Positions 15,041-22,853 of a stretch of 24,921 nt of DNA are shown here, in pieces; position 1 is the first letter of the stretch; each line of letters opens with the position of its first letter. The stretch is taken from assembly GCF_938045205.1 (NCBI RefSeq), contig NZ_CALIMY010000029.1, positions 1-24,921 on the forward strand. Direction: 5' to 3'. The notes under the pieces are model-generated. The model had not been told where the DNA came from. It saw only the letters and a list, made by a program, of their open reading frames with translations, and did no database searches. The position numbers and the translations under genes were made by a program. This DNA is from an uncultured Campylobacter sp. (GTDB lineage: Bacteria; Campylobacterota; Campylobacteria; Campylobacterales; Campylobacteraceae).

Positions 15041-16042
15041 CTAAATCGGCATTACGCGGATGTTTGGGCTAAGGTTTTCTTGCAAAACATTTTCGATCGC
15101 GTATAATGTACCGCTCGCACCACTGGCGCAGCCGCTACAAGCGCCAAGATAGCGGATATATATGTCCGTTTTGCCGTCGTCTGCAGGTCTGATATCGATG
15201 ACGTCGAGATTGCCGCCGTCCATCTGAAGCATCGGACGGATATCCTCGTCAAGCACTCCTTCGACTGCTTTAAATTTACCGATCAAATTTAGCTGCTCAA
15301 AGCTCATCTCGGCTCCCGCTTTCACGTTATTAGCGGCACTCGCGTCGGCTTGAGCTTGAAGTCTCTCTCGCTCCATCTCCTCTCTGGTTTGCTTTAAAAT
15401 ATCGACCAGATAGTAATCCTTCTCCTCGTGTCCGCCCGGGCGCACGCAGGATTTGCAAAACGCACCTGCTTTGGTGTATTGCGTGATCTCCTCGACAGTA
15501 TGGAGGTCGTTTAGACGGATCACCTCTTTGATCGTGCCGAGGCTTACGCGCGCGCAGTCGCACACGATGATCTCATCCTCGAAATGCGCGGGATCGACCC
15601 CCTTGTAATTCGCAGCGGCCTGCTTGATGACATCGTATGCCATGACCGAGCAGTGCATCTTTTGCGGCGGTACGGCAGGCTCATCTGGGGTATCGCGCAT
15701 CGCGTGCTCTACGTCTAAATTTGTAATCTTCACCGCTTGATCGACGGTCTTTCCGATACAAAGCTCAGCCATCGTATCCGAACTCGCAATCGCCGTGCCG
15801 CAGCCGAAGCTTTTAAATTTAGCGTCTAAAATTCTATCGGTTTTAGGATCTATCAGCCAATATAGCCGCACCGCATCGCCGCAGCTCTCGGCGCCGAAGT
15901 CCGCGACCACGAGCTTGCCGCCCCTAGCCTTCGCCTCCTCTTCGGTGATCTCGCCCATATAGCGAGGATTATTCATGCGCTCCTGCACTTTTTGCGAGTA
16001 TTGCTCCCAAATCGAACCGTTTATTAAACTGTTTTTTGCCAT
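15041..16042 (-). CDS. nifU: NifU-type Fe-S cluster scaffold protein
   Basis: A 333-residue scaffold on which Fe-S clusters are assembled from sulfur supplied by NifS. Three domains are visible. The first is an IscU-like domain (about 15-150) with cysteines C54, C81 and C131. The second is a BFD-like [2Fe-2S] domain (about 158-215) with C161, C163, C196 and C199. After a charged linker comes a NifU C-terminal domain (about 248-333) with the cluster-binding CSGC at 302-305. Campylobacter and Helicobacter use this NIF-type pair as their housekeeping Fe-S system, so it does not indicate nitrogen fixation. The ATG at 16042 has AAAGGA and lies three bases after the nifS stop, so the two genes form one transcript. 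The stop lies in the loop of a short hairpin (15032-15049). Confidence 0.95.
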   Translation of the reverse strand: MAKNSLINGSIWEQYSQKVQERMNNPRYMGEITEEEAKARGGKLVVADFGAESCGDAVRLYWLIDPKTDRILDAKFKSFGCGTAIASSDTMAELCIGKTVDQAVKITNLDVEHAMRDTPDEPAVPPQKMHCSVMAYDVIKQAAANYKGVDPAHFEDEIIVCDCARVSLGTIKEVIRLNDLHTVEEITQYTKAGAFCKSCVRPGGHEEKDYYLVDILKQTREEMERERLQAQADASAANNVKAGAEMSFEQLNLIGKFKAVEGVLDEDIRPMLQMDGGNLDVIDIRPADDGKTDIYIRYLGACSGCASGASGTLYAIENVLQENLSPNIRVMPI

Positions 16043-16045
16043 TTT

Positions 16046-17245
16046 TTATCCTTTATTTTTCTCATAACCTTGCGGCGCGTAAGCAAATGTGCTTGAAATC
16101 CCGCGAAGACGGGCGATAGCTTTACTAATATGTTCGATCGCATAATCGATCTCCGCTTCCGTAGTAAAGCGCGACAGCGAAAGCCTTAACGCCGTATGCG
16201 CCAGCTCCTTATCTGCGCCGATCGCTTCCATTATTGGGTTATTCTCAAGCGCCTCGCTCGCACATGCAGAGCCCGTAGAAGCGGCTATGCCCGCTTTATT
16301 TAGATCCCACAGCATCGCCTCTCCCTCGACACCTTGGATCGAGGCGAGGATGGTGTTTGGCACGCGAATGCTGCGATCGCCCACGACGCTTACGTTTGAA
16401 ATTTGCAAAAGCGCGTCCTCCAGCTTATCGCGCAGTCTACTTACCTGAGTGCGCTCAAAATCCATAAATTTATTCGCTAGCTCCAAGGCTTTGCCGAGCC
16501 CCACGATGCCCGCTACGTTTAGTGTGCCGCTACGGCGCCCTCCCATCTGCTCGCCGCCGTGAAGCAGGCTCGTAAGCGGCTTGCTATCTTTAATATAGAG
16601 TGCGCCGACGCCCTTTGGAGCGTGAAATTTATGCCCCGAAAGGCTTAAAAAATCCACGTCCGCATCGCGCACGCTTACCTTTATCTTACCTACGGCCTGC
16701 ACCGCGTCCGCGTGATATAGCGCACCGCGCTCGTGTGCGATTTGTGCGATCTGTTTAACGGGGAAGATCGTGCCGGTTTCGTTATTTGCCCACATCACGC
16801 TAACAAGCGCGGTTTTGTCGTTGATCTTTTCGCTAAGCTCGTCAAGATCGATTAGTCCGTCTTTATCGACGCCCAGGCGAGTAATCTTTACGCCGCAAAT
16901 TTTTTCTAAAAAAGCACAGGTCGCGCTGATTGCGGGGTGCTCGACGGAGCTTATGACGATATTATCCTTCTCGCCGGTTAGAATTTTATCGTAGTAAATT
17001 CCTTTTAAAACCCAGTTATTGCTCTCGGTCGCGCAGCTCGTGATGACGATATCGTCCGCGTCCGCAGCGCCGAGTCCCGCATAGAGCCTATCCATCGCAG
17101 TTCTTAGCGCGGGGTGGGTCTCGCTGCCGAAGCTGTGAAGGGAATTCGGGTTGCCGTATTTATCGCAAAAAAACGGCTTCATCTCCTCAAAAACTTCGGG
17201 ATCGACCATCGTAGTGGCGTTATTATCTAAATAAACGCGCTGCAT
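16046..17245 (-). CDS. nifS: Cysteine desulfurase, NifS/IscS type
   Basis: PLP enzyme that takes sulfur from cysteine, leaving alanine, and passes it as persulfide to NifU. The 399 residues are full length. Conserved sites include NNAT near 8-11, the PLP-stacking His103 in SSVEHPA, Asp180 in YHADAVQ and the PLP-binding Lys206 in SGHKFHAPKG. The persulfide Cys328 is in STGSACAS. The start is ATG 17245 with AGAAAGGA. It is the first gene of the nifS-nifU pair. An inverted repeat TTGTCTGA / TCAGACAA lies 19 bases upstream, close to where transcription should begin. A repressor responding to iron or cluster demand is possible. Confidence 0.95.
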   Translation of the reverse strand: MQRVYLDNNATTMVDPEVFEEMKPFFCDKYGNPNSLHSFGSETHPALRTAMDRLYAGLGAADADDIVITSCATESNNWVLKGIYYDKILTGEKDNIVISSVEHPAISATCAFLEKICGVKITRLGVDKDGLIDLDELSEKINDKTALVSVMWANNETGTIFPVKQIAQIAHERGALYHADAVQAVGKIKVSVRDADVDFLSLSGHKFHAPKGVGALYIKDSKPLTSLLHGGEQMGGRRSGTLNVAGIVGLGKALELANKFMDFERTQVSRLRDKLEDALLQISNVSVVGDRSIRVPNTILASIQGVEGEAMLWDLNKAGIAASTGSACASEALENNPIMEAIGADKELAHTALRLSLSRFTTEAEIDYAIEHISKAIARLRGISSTFAYAPQGYEKNKG

Positions 17246-17263
17246 AAAATTCCTTTCTAAAAT

Positions 17264-17286
17264 TTGTCTGAAATTTAATCAGACAA
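17264..17286 (-). promoter_or_regulatory. Inverted repeat before nifS, candidate operator
   Basis: TTGTCTGA, seven bases, TCAGACAA: perfect eight-base arms with a centre-to-centre distance that suits a dimeric regulator. It lies between a possible -10 (TATATT, about 17315) and the nifS ribosome binding site. The regulator is unknown. Confidence 0.5.
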
Positions 17287-17356
17287 TTTCGCTCTTTTAT
17301 CAATTTCGCACGATAATATAACATAATTGCTAAATTTTTCTTTAACGCTTGTCGTT

Positions 17357-17941
17357 TTAAAAACCAAAAGTTTTCGGAGAATTTATTAGATCAAAAAATT
17401 CCTTGCGCGTGTCGTTTCGGCTGATAAAAAGCCCTCGCAGTGCCGACGTAGTCGTGGTCGAGTTGATCTTTTGCACGCCGCGCATCTCCATGCACATGTG
17501 CCGCGCCTGCAGCACCACGCCCACGCCGAGCGGATGGATTACCTCTTGGATTGCGCTTGCGATCTGCTCGGTAAGCTGCTCTTGGATCTGCAGCCTGCGC
17601 GCGAAAATATTTACCATACGCGGAATTTTGCTAAGCCCCACGACCTTTTTATTCGGGATATACGCGACATGCGCGCGCCCGATGATAGGCAGCAGATGGT
17701 GCTCGCAGAGACTATAAAATTCTATATCTTTTATCAAAACCATCTCATTGTTGCTACTCTCAAACAGCGCGTCGTTTAAAATTTCTTTTGGATCCAGCTC
17801 ATAGCCGCTAGTTAGAAACTCATAGGCTTTAGCCACGCGCTCAGGCGTCTTCGCAAGCCCGTCGCGCCTCGGATCCTCGCCTAAAATTTCAAGCATCTGC
17901 GATACACAGTTTTCAAATTTAGCTCGGCTTTTTTCGTCCAT
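17357..17941 (-). CDS. folE: GTP cyclohydrolase I
   Basis: First step of folate (and tetrahydropterin) synthesis: GTP to 7,8-dihydroneopterin triphosphate, as a cytosolic decamer. The 194 residues have the FolE zinc ligands Cys79 and His82 in SLCEHHLLP and Cys150 in RHMCMEMRG. GLAKTPERVAKAY (28-40) and the late STTTTSALRG (161-170) are also typical. I choose ATG 17941; a TTG three codons upstream (17950) keeps the same frame but would lie too close to the AAGGAA site. It diverges from the TonB-dependent receptor. As I remember the C. jejuni map, folE and tig are divergent neighbours, so the receptor looks inserted between them. Confidence 0.96.
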   Translation of the reverse strand: MDEKSRAKFENCVSQMLEILGEDPRRDGLAKTPERVAKAYEFLTSGYELDPKEILNDALFESSNNEMVLIKDIEFYSLCEHHLLPIIGRAHVAYIPNKKVVGLSKIPRMVNIFARRLQIQEQLTEQIASAIQEVIHPLGVGVVLQARHMCMEMRGVQKINSTTTTSALRGLFISRNDTRKEFFDLINSPKTFGF

Positions 17942-18045
17942 TTTTAGCAATTCCTTAAAGATCGATGCGCGATATTACTCAAAAACGCCTTTTATAACGC
18001 TGATAAATTTTAAAATTCCACGCGAAATTTTATCAATCTCATTAT

Positions 18046-18064
18046 GTTAATGATAATATATTTA
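18046..18064 (+). promoter_or_regulatory. Candidate Fur box before the TonB-dependent receptor
   Basis: GTTAATGATAATATATTTA matches 11 of the first 12 positions of the classical Fur box (GATAATGATAAT...), with a poor second half. It lies just upstream of a possible -10 (TAAAAT, 18084-18089), where an iron-bound Fur repressor would block transcription. Confidence 0.45.
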
Positions 18065-18128
18065 AATTTAAGAAATTTTTGTTTAAAATCCACAGTTTCG
18101 ATAAGCTTTATCTAAAAGGAGTTCGGTA

Positions 18129-20280
18129 ATGAAATTTAAGATGAGTTTTGGCGCGGCTTTGGCGCTTTTTTCTTTTGCTTGCGCCGAACAAAACGCCGCA
18201 GCAAACTCCGCCTCGGGCGAAAACCTAGGCGATATCGAGGTCGTAGAGTGGGCGAATAACGACGACGGCTACCGTGCCGTACGCAGCGAGATCGGCAAGA
18301 CGACTAAGAGAATTTTAGAAATTCCGCAAACCGTAAACGTCGTAACGCAGCAGCATCTAAAGGACAAAAAGCCAGAAACTCTAGCCGAATCGCTACAAAA
18401 CGTAAGCGGCATAAGCTACGCGAATACGACGGGAAATATTTTTGATGCGATCATCAAGCGCGGCTTCGGCGAGGGTCGCGACGGCTCGATTATGCGCAAC
18501 GGCGTGCCGGGCGCCGTGATGCACAACTACAACAAAACCATTCAATCCGTCGAGGTTCTAAAAGGGCCCGCGAGCATGCTCTACGGTGCGCAGCAACCGG
18601 GCGGCGTCATAAACATGGTAACCAAAAAGCCGCAGTATGAGTTTATAAATGAAATTTGGGGCGGGCTGGGCAATCGCAACTATTGGGACGCGGGATTTGA
18701 TACTACGGGACCGATCGCAGACAGCGGCTTTGCGTATAGATTTATATTCGATTACTACGCGAAGGATTATTGGCGAAGCTTCGGCGGTATAAAAAACACG
18801 CTCTTTGCGCCGTCGCTTGCGTATCAAGGAGATGATTATTCGATAAGCTTAGGCTACACTCATAGCCACTCTACCGATCCGGTGGATCGCGGCGCGTTTT
18901 TTAGTGCCGAGTACGGGTAAAATTTACGGCAGCGGCAAAGTCCGCTTCGACGAGCCGGTAAATAAACTACAAAGCAAACTCGATACGGTTGATTTCGGCT
19001 TTGAGAAGGAATTTAACGAGGATTGGATATTAAAAGGCGCCTATGCTTTCTCGCGCAGTAAGCACGAATACGGCTACGTCCGTCCGAACAATCCATTCAC
19101 GCCCCAAGGCCTTACCGGCACGACGCGATCGTATAACTACTACGATAATTTCATACACCGCACGCACGCAGCAAGCGTCACACTAAACGGCAAATTTGAA
19201 ACGGGTCCGCTTAAGCACGACGTCCTTTTCGGCACGGATTACAAAAACTACTACAGATACCGCCCGGGCGCGCTAAAAGGCACCGCAGGGCGCATCAATA
19301 TGCTTACCGGGCAGACCGCTTCGGGCGCCGTCCTAACGAACGATAGAGAGCCAAAAATACAATATCAAAAGCTAAGAACGATCGGTCTTTACACCCAAGA
19401 TAATATAAATTTAACCGACGAGTTAATACTTTCTTTGGGCGTGCGTAGGGAATTTTACGATCAAGTAGCCAAACAAAGCTGGCAAGGACCGAACAGCACC
19501 GATCAGAAAAAGGCCGCTACGACCTATCAGGGCGGGCTTTTGTACCTGTTGAGCCCGCAGTGGTCGGTATATACTAACTACGCGCAAAGCTTCACACCGC
19601 AGATGTCCGTAGGCGAGGCGATAGGCGGCGATCTAAAGCCGGAGGAAGGCAAATCCGTGGAGCTCGGCACTAAATTTCAAAACGATCGAGTCACTGCGGG
19701 TGCGGCGGTGTTTAATATCGATAAAAGAAACATCCTGCGGACGGTAAATAATATAAGCGAGACGATCGGCAAGGCTCGCTCGCGAGGATTTGAACTCGAT
19801 ATAAACGGGCGCGTGACGCAGGGACTTAGCATGTCGGCGAGCTATGCATATACCAAAACGAGAGTGCGTGAGGACGACGGCGCTTTTGCGGTGCTAATCG
19901 GCAAACCGCTGGAAGCGACGCCGAAGCACCAAGCAAGCCTATTTGCCAACTACGATTTTGCGCATCTATGCGCAAAGGGGCTTAGGCTTGGCGGCGGCGC
20001 GCGATACTTCGGCTCGTGGTACACCTACTATATGCGCACGAACCTACCGAACGTGCCCGCAGGAACGGCCTTTAAGCTGCCTCACGCCGTAGTTTATGAC
20101 GCCTTCGTGAGCTACGATACTAAAATTTCGGGCTATGATACGAATTTTTCGTTCAACGTCAAAAATTTGACCGACAAAAAATACTACACCTCATCCTCAA
20201 CCGGCACGACCACGAGCGTGATACCTATTCAAATGGGCTACGCGCGGCAGTTTATGTTTAACGTATCGGTAAAATTTTAG
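18129..20280 (+). pseudogene. TonB-dependent siderophore receptor, interrupted by a frameshift
   Basis: Outer-membrane receptor of the FhuA/CfrA-like ferric-siderophore type, coded in two frames. The first part (18129-18920, 263 residues) has a signal peptide (about 1-19). Its plug domain shows RILEIPQTVNVVTQQ, ESLQNVSGISY, EVLKGPASMLYGAQQPGGVIN and MVTKKP. The second part is open from 18904 to 20280 and holds the rest of the beta barrel. It has ELGTKFQNDRVT and a GYARQFMFNVSVKF end with the terminal Phe required for assembly. The frames join at a T6 run (18897-18902); one T fewer restores a single protein of about 717 residues (GAF-L-VPSTGKIYG). No ribosome binding site precedes the second frame. 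It may be a true lesion, a switchable tract or a sequence error. AAGGAG precedes ATG 18129. Confidence 0.88.
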
Positions 20281-20287
20281 CCTCAGT

Positions 20288-20310
20288 CCCGCTTTAAATT
20301 TCAAGGCGGG
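20288..20310 (+). terminator. Terminator-like hairpin after the receptor gene
   Basis: CCCGCTTT and AAGGCGGG pair over eight bases with one G-U, loop AAATTTC, then CTCTTAAAATTTT. It begins eight bases past the stop and separates the receptor from tig. Confidence 0.55.
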
Positions 20311-20338
20311 CTCTTAAAATTTTAAAATTTAAAAGCCG

Positions 20339-20355
20339 CGAGCCGCTTAGGCTCG
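20339..20355. terminator. Second hairpin between the receptor and tig
   Basis: CGAGCC, loop GCTTA, GGCTCG: perfect six-base GC stem, followed by GCAAATTTTAGG. It is a weaker terminator candidate. Confidence 0.3.
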
Positions 20356-20397
20356 GCAAATTTTAGGAATTTATACTTTAAATAAGAAATTTTTTGA

Positions 20398-20403
20398 TAT
20401 ATT
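20398..20403 (+). promoter_or_regulatory. Predicted extended -10 box for the tig operon
   Basis: TGATATATT: an extended -10 with TG one base before TATATT, 34 bases upstream of the tig ATG. It would drive tig, clpP, def, comM and the epimerase gene. Confidence 0.55.
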
Positions 20404-20436
20404 ACGAGCTATTTTTAAATTTTCTAAAGGAATTTT

Positions 20437-21750
20437 ATGGAAGTAAAAGCAAAAATGAAAGACGCCGCGAATGCGGTAGCTGCGAGCAAGATCGAAGCAA
20501 AGCAGATCGCAGCCAAAGTAGAAGAGCTAGCCAAAAAGGCTTCCAAGCAGCTAAGAATCGACGGATTTAGACAGGGCAAAGTGCCTACCGCGGTAGTTTT
20601 AAAGCGATACGGCAAGCAGCTTGAGGGCGATGCAAAGCAGGAGCTTCTTAAAAATATGATCGACGAGTCTCTTAAAATTTTAAAGAAAAAACAAGATGAA
20701 ATTTTATCCGAGCCGGTCTTTTCTAAATTTGATGAAAAAAACGGCGATATCGATGTCGAGATCGAAATTTCTTTCAGACCCGAGGTTAGCGTCGAGGGGT
20801 ATGAGGAGCTGATCCCGAAATTTAGCAGTCCGCGCGTTACTCAAAAAGAGATCGACGAAAAAGTGGCGGAATTTTTGCAGATGATCGCGCCGCTTTCTAA
20901 AACCAACAAAAAAATTCTAGCCAAAGACGATTTTGCAAAATTCGACTTCGAAGGCTTCGTGGACGGCAAGCCATTCGACGGCGGCAAGGCGCAGGATTAC
21001 GTCCTTCAGATCGGCTCAAATCAATTCATCCCGGGCTTTGAAGACGGTATGATCGGACTTAGAGTGGGCGAGGAACGCGACGTGGCGGTTAAATTTCCGC
21101 AAGATTACGGCGCGAAAAGCTTAGCCGGCAAGGACGCGATCTTTAAAGTCAAGCTTCATGAAATTCAGGCTAAAAAACCTGCCAAAGAGCTCGGCGAGGA
21201 GGAGCTAAAGCAAGCGCTTCCGGGCGAGAAAGAGCCGAGCAAGGAGAAATTTGAAGCGCGTATCAAAGAGCGCATCAAAAACGATAAGCTTCAAAAGCTT
21301 ATAAATGAGGATTTAAAGCCTAAATTTGCCGACGCGCTCGCCGAGAAATTTAACTTCGCGCTTCCAAAAGCGATCGTCGAGCAGGAGATTAATTTGCAGT
21401 TTAACAACGCCTGGAGCGGCTTTTCAAAGGAGCAGATCGAGGAATTTAAAAACAACAAAGACGCTCTGGATAAAAAGCGCGAAGAGTTTAGAAAGGCTGC
21501 CGAAAACAGCGTCAAGCTTACCTTCTTAATCGACGAGCTAGCCAAAAAGCGCAAGATCGACGTGAGCGATCAGGAGCTCGTCCAAGCGGTCTATATGGAA
21601 GCCTACACCTACGGCGTCGATCCGAAGGAGCATCTAAATAGATACCGCAACAACGGCATGCTACCAGCCGTCAAAATGGCGCTAATCGAGGAGAAGCTAT
21701 TTAACGATATTTTCTCAAAGCAGGGCAAAAAAGAAGAGAAGGGCGAATAG
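20437..21750 (+). CDS. tig: Trigger factor (ribosome-associated chaperone and prolyl isomerase)
   Basis: It binds the ribosome exit and shields nascent chains. The 437 residues have the standard three parts. The ribosome-binding domain carries the signature GFRQGKVP (43-50). An FKBP-type isomerase domain (about 160-245) follows, with FDGGKAQDYVLQIGSNQFIPGFEDGMIGL. The C-terminal helical substrate cradle is rich in Lys and Glu. The ATG at 20437 has TAAAGGA. It is the first gene of an operon; its TAG stop touches the ATG of clpP with no spacer. Placing the chaperone, the ClpP protease and peptide deformylase together gives nascent-chain quality control in one transcript, the same gene order as in C. 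jejuni. Confidence 0.96.
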   Translation: MEVKAKMKDAANAVAASKIEAKQIAAKVEELAKKASKQLRIDGFRQGKVPTAVVLKRYGKQLEGDAKQELLKNMIDESLKILKKKQDEILSEPVFSKFDEKNGDIDVEIEISFRPEVSVEGYEELIPKFSSPRVTQKEIDEKVAEFLQMIAPLSKTNKKILAKDDFAKFDFEGFVDGKPFDGGKAQDYVLQIGSNQFIPGFEDGMIGLRVGEERDVAVKFPQDYGAKSLAGKDAIFKVKLHEIQAKKPAKELGEEELKQALPGEKEPSKEKFEARIKERIKNDKLQKLINEDLKPKFADALAEKFNFALPKAIVEQEINLQFNNAWSGFSKEQIEEFKNNKDALDKKREEFRKAAENSVKLTFLIDELAKKRKIDVSDQELVQAVYMEAYTYGVDPKEHLNRYRNNGMLPAVKMALIEEKLFNDIFSKQGKKEEKGE

Positions 21751-22338
21751 ATGGTGATTCCTTATGTTATCGAACAAACTAGTCGCGGAGAGCGCAGCTA
21801 CGACATCTACTCGAGGCTGCTAAAAGACCGTATCGTAATGCTTAGCGGTGAGATCGACGACGCAGTGGCAAGCTCGATCGTCGCGCAGCTTCTGTTTTTG
21901 GAGGCGGAGGATCCGGATAAGGATATCTATCTATACATAAACTCCCCGGGCGGCGTGGTTACGAGCGGATTTAGTATTTATGATACGATGAATTACATCA
22001 AACCCGACGTGAGCACGATCTGTATCGGTCAAGCGGCGTCGATGGGGGCGTTTTTGCTAAGCTGCGGCGCCAAAGGCAAACGCTACGCGCTTCCAAACTC
22101 GCGCATAATGATCCACCAGCCCCTAGGCGGCGCGCAGGGTCAAGCTACAGATATCGAGATCCAAGCCAAAGAAATTTTACGAATGAAAGAAATTTTAAAT
22201 AACATCCTTTCGCAAAATTCCGGCAAAGATCTCGCGCAGGTCGAAAAGGACACCGATCGCGACTTTTTCATGAGCGCCAAGGATGCCGTGCAATACGGAC
22301 TGATCGATCAAGTACTTCAAAAGAGCTTTAATAGATGA
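21751..22338 (+). CDS. clpP: ATP-dependent Clp protease proteolytic subunit
   Basis: Serine peptidase that forms the 14-subunit degradation chamber fed by ClpX or ClpA. The 195 residues carry the triad Ser97 (GQAASMGA), His122 (MIHQPLGG) and Asp171 (TDRDFFMS), plus the hydrophobic oligomer and strand motif INSPGGVVTSG (63-73). There is only a very short N-terminal extension before the mature IPYVIEQT. It starts immediately after the tig stop and overlaps def by four bases (ATGA), so translation is coupled at both ends. No clpX or clpA is in the window. Confidence 0.97.
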   Translation: MVIPYVIEQTSRGERSYDIYSRLLKDRIVMLSGEIDDAVASSIVAQLLFLEAEDPDKDIYLYINSPGGVVTSGFSIYDTMNYIKPDVSTICIGQAASMGAFLLSCGAKGKRYALPNSRIMIHQPLGGAQGQATDIEIQAKEILRMKEILNNILSQNSGKDLAQVEKDTDRDFFMSAKDAVQYGLIDQVLQKSFNR

Positions 22339-22853
22339 TCCTGGACGTCCTTACCTATCCGAATAAAAAGCTTTATCAAAGATCGACCGAGGTCGTGAAA
22401 TTCGACGCGGCGCTGGGAAAGATTTTAGACGATATGTATGAGACGATGATCGCAAAAAACGGCATAGGCCTTGCCGCCATCCAGGTAGGCAGGCCCGTGC
22501 GCGCTTTGATCATAAATTTAGCCAATGAGGAAAAAATCCAAGACAAAAAAGACCTCATCGAGATCATCAATCCGCAAATTTTAAAAAAGGAAGGCGAGGT
22601 CGTTTACCAGGAGGGCTGCCTGTCGGTGCCCGGCTTTTATGAGGACGTCACACGCGCCGAGTTTATTACGGTGCAGTTTCAAGACCGCGCCGGCAATACC
22701 CACGAAATGGACGCTAGCGAGCTACTGGCCGTCTGTATCCAGCACGAGATGGATCACCTTGACGGGCATCTTTTCATCGAGCGTATCGGATACAATAAAC
22801 GCAAAAAATTTGATAAAGAATTCAAAAAAAGCCTAAAAGAAAAATCGAAATGA
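22335..22853 (+). CDS. def: Peptide deformylase
   Basis: Metalloenzyme that removes the formyl group from the N-terminal Met of new proteins. All three family motifs are present in the 172 residues: GIGLAAIQVG (43-52), EGCLSVPG (93-100, metal ligand Cys95) and QHEMDHLDG (136-144, His137, Glu138, His141). The Lys-rich tail is slightly longer than in E. coli. It overlaps clpP and comM by four bases each. It acts on the same nascent chains that trigger factor binds. Confidence 0.97.
   Translation: MILDVLTYPNKKLYQRSTEVVKFDAALGKILDDMYETMIAKNGIGLAAIQVGRPVRALIINLANEEKIQDKKDLIEIINPQILKKEGEVVYQEGCLSVPGFYEDVTRAEFITVQFQDRAGNTHEMDASELLAVCIQHEMDHLDGHLFIERIGYNKRKKFDKEFKKSLKEKSK

Noticed and set aside
18897..18903. 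TTTTTTA as a -1 programmed frameshift site in the receptor gene
   Set aside because: The heptamer is out of phase for a -1 slip, which would meet TAG at once. The second half needs +1.
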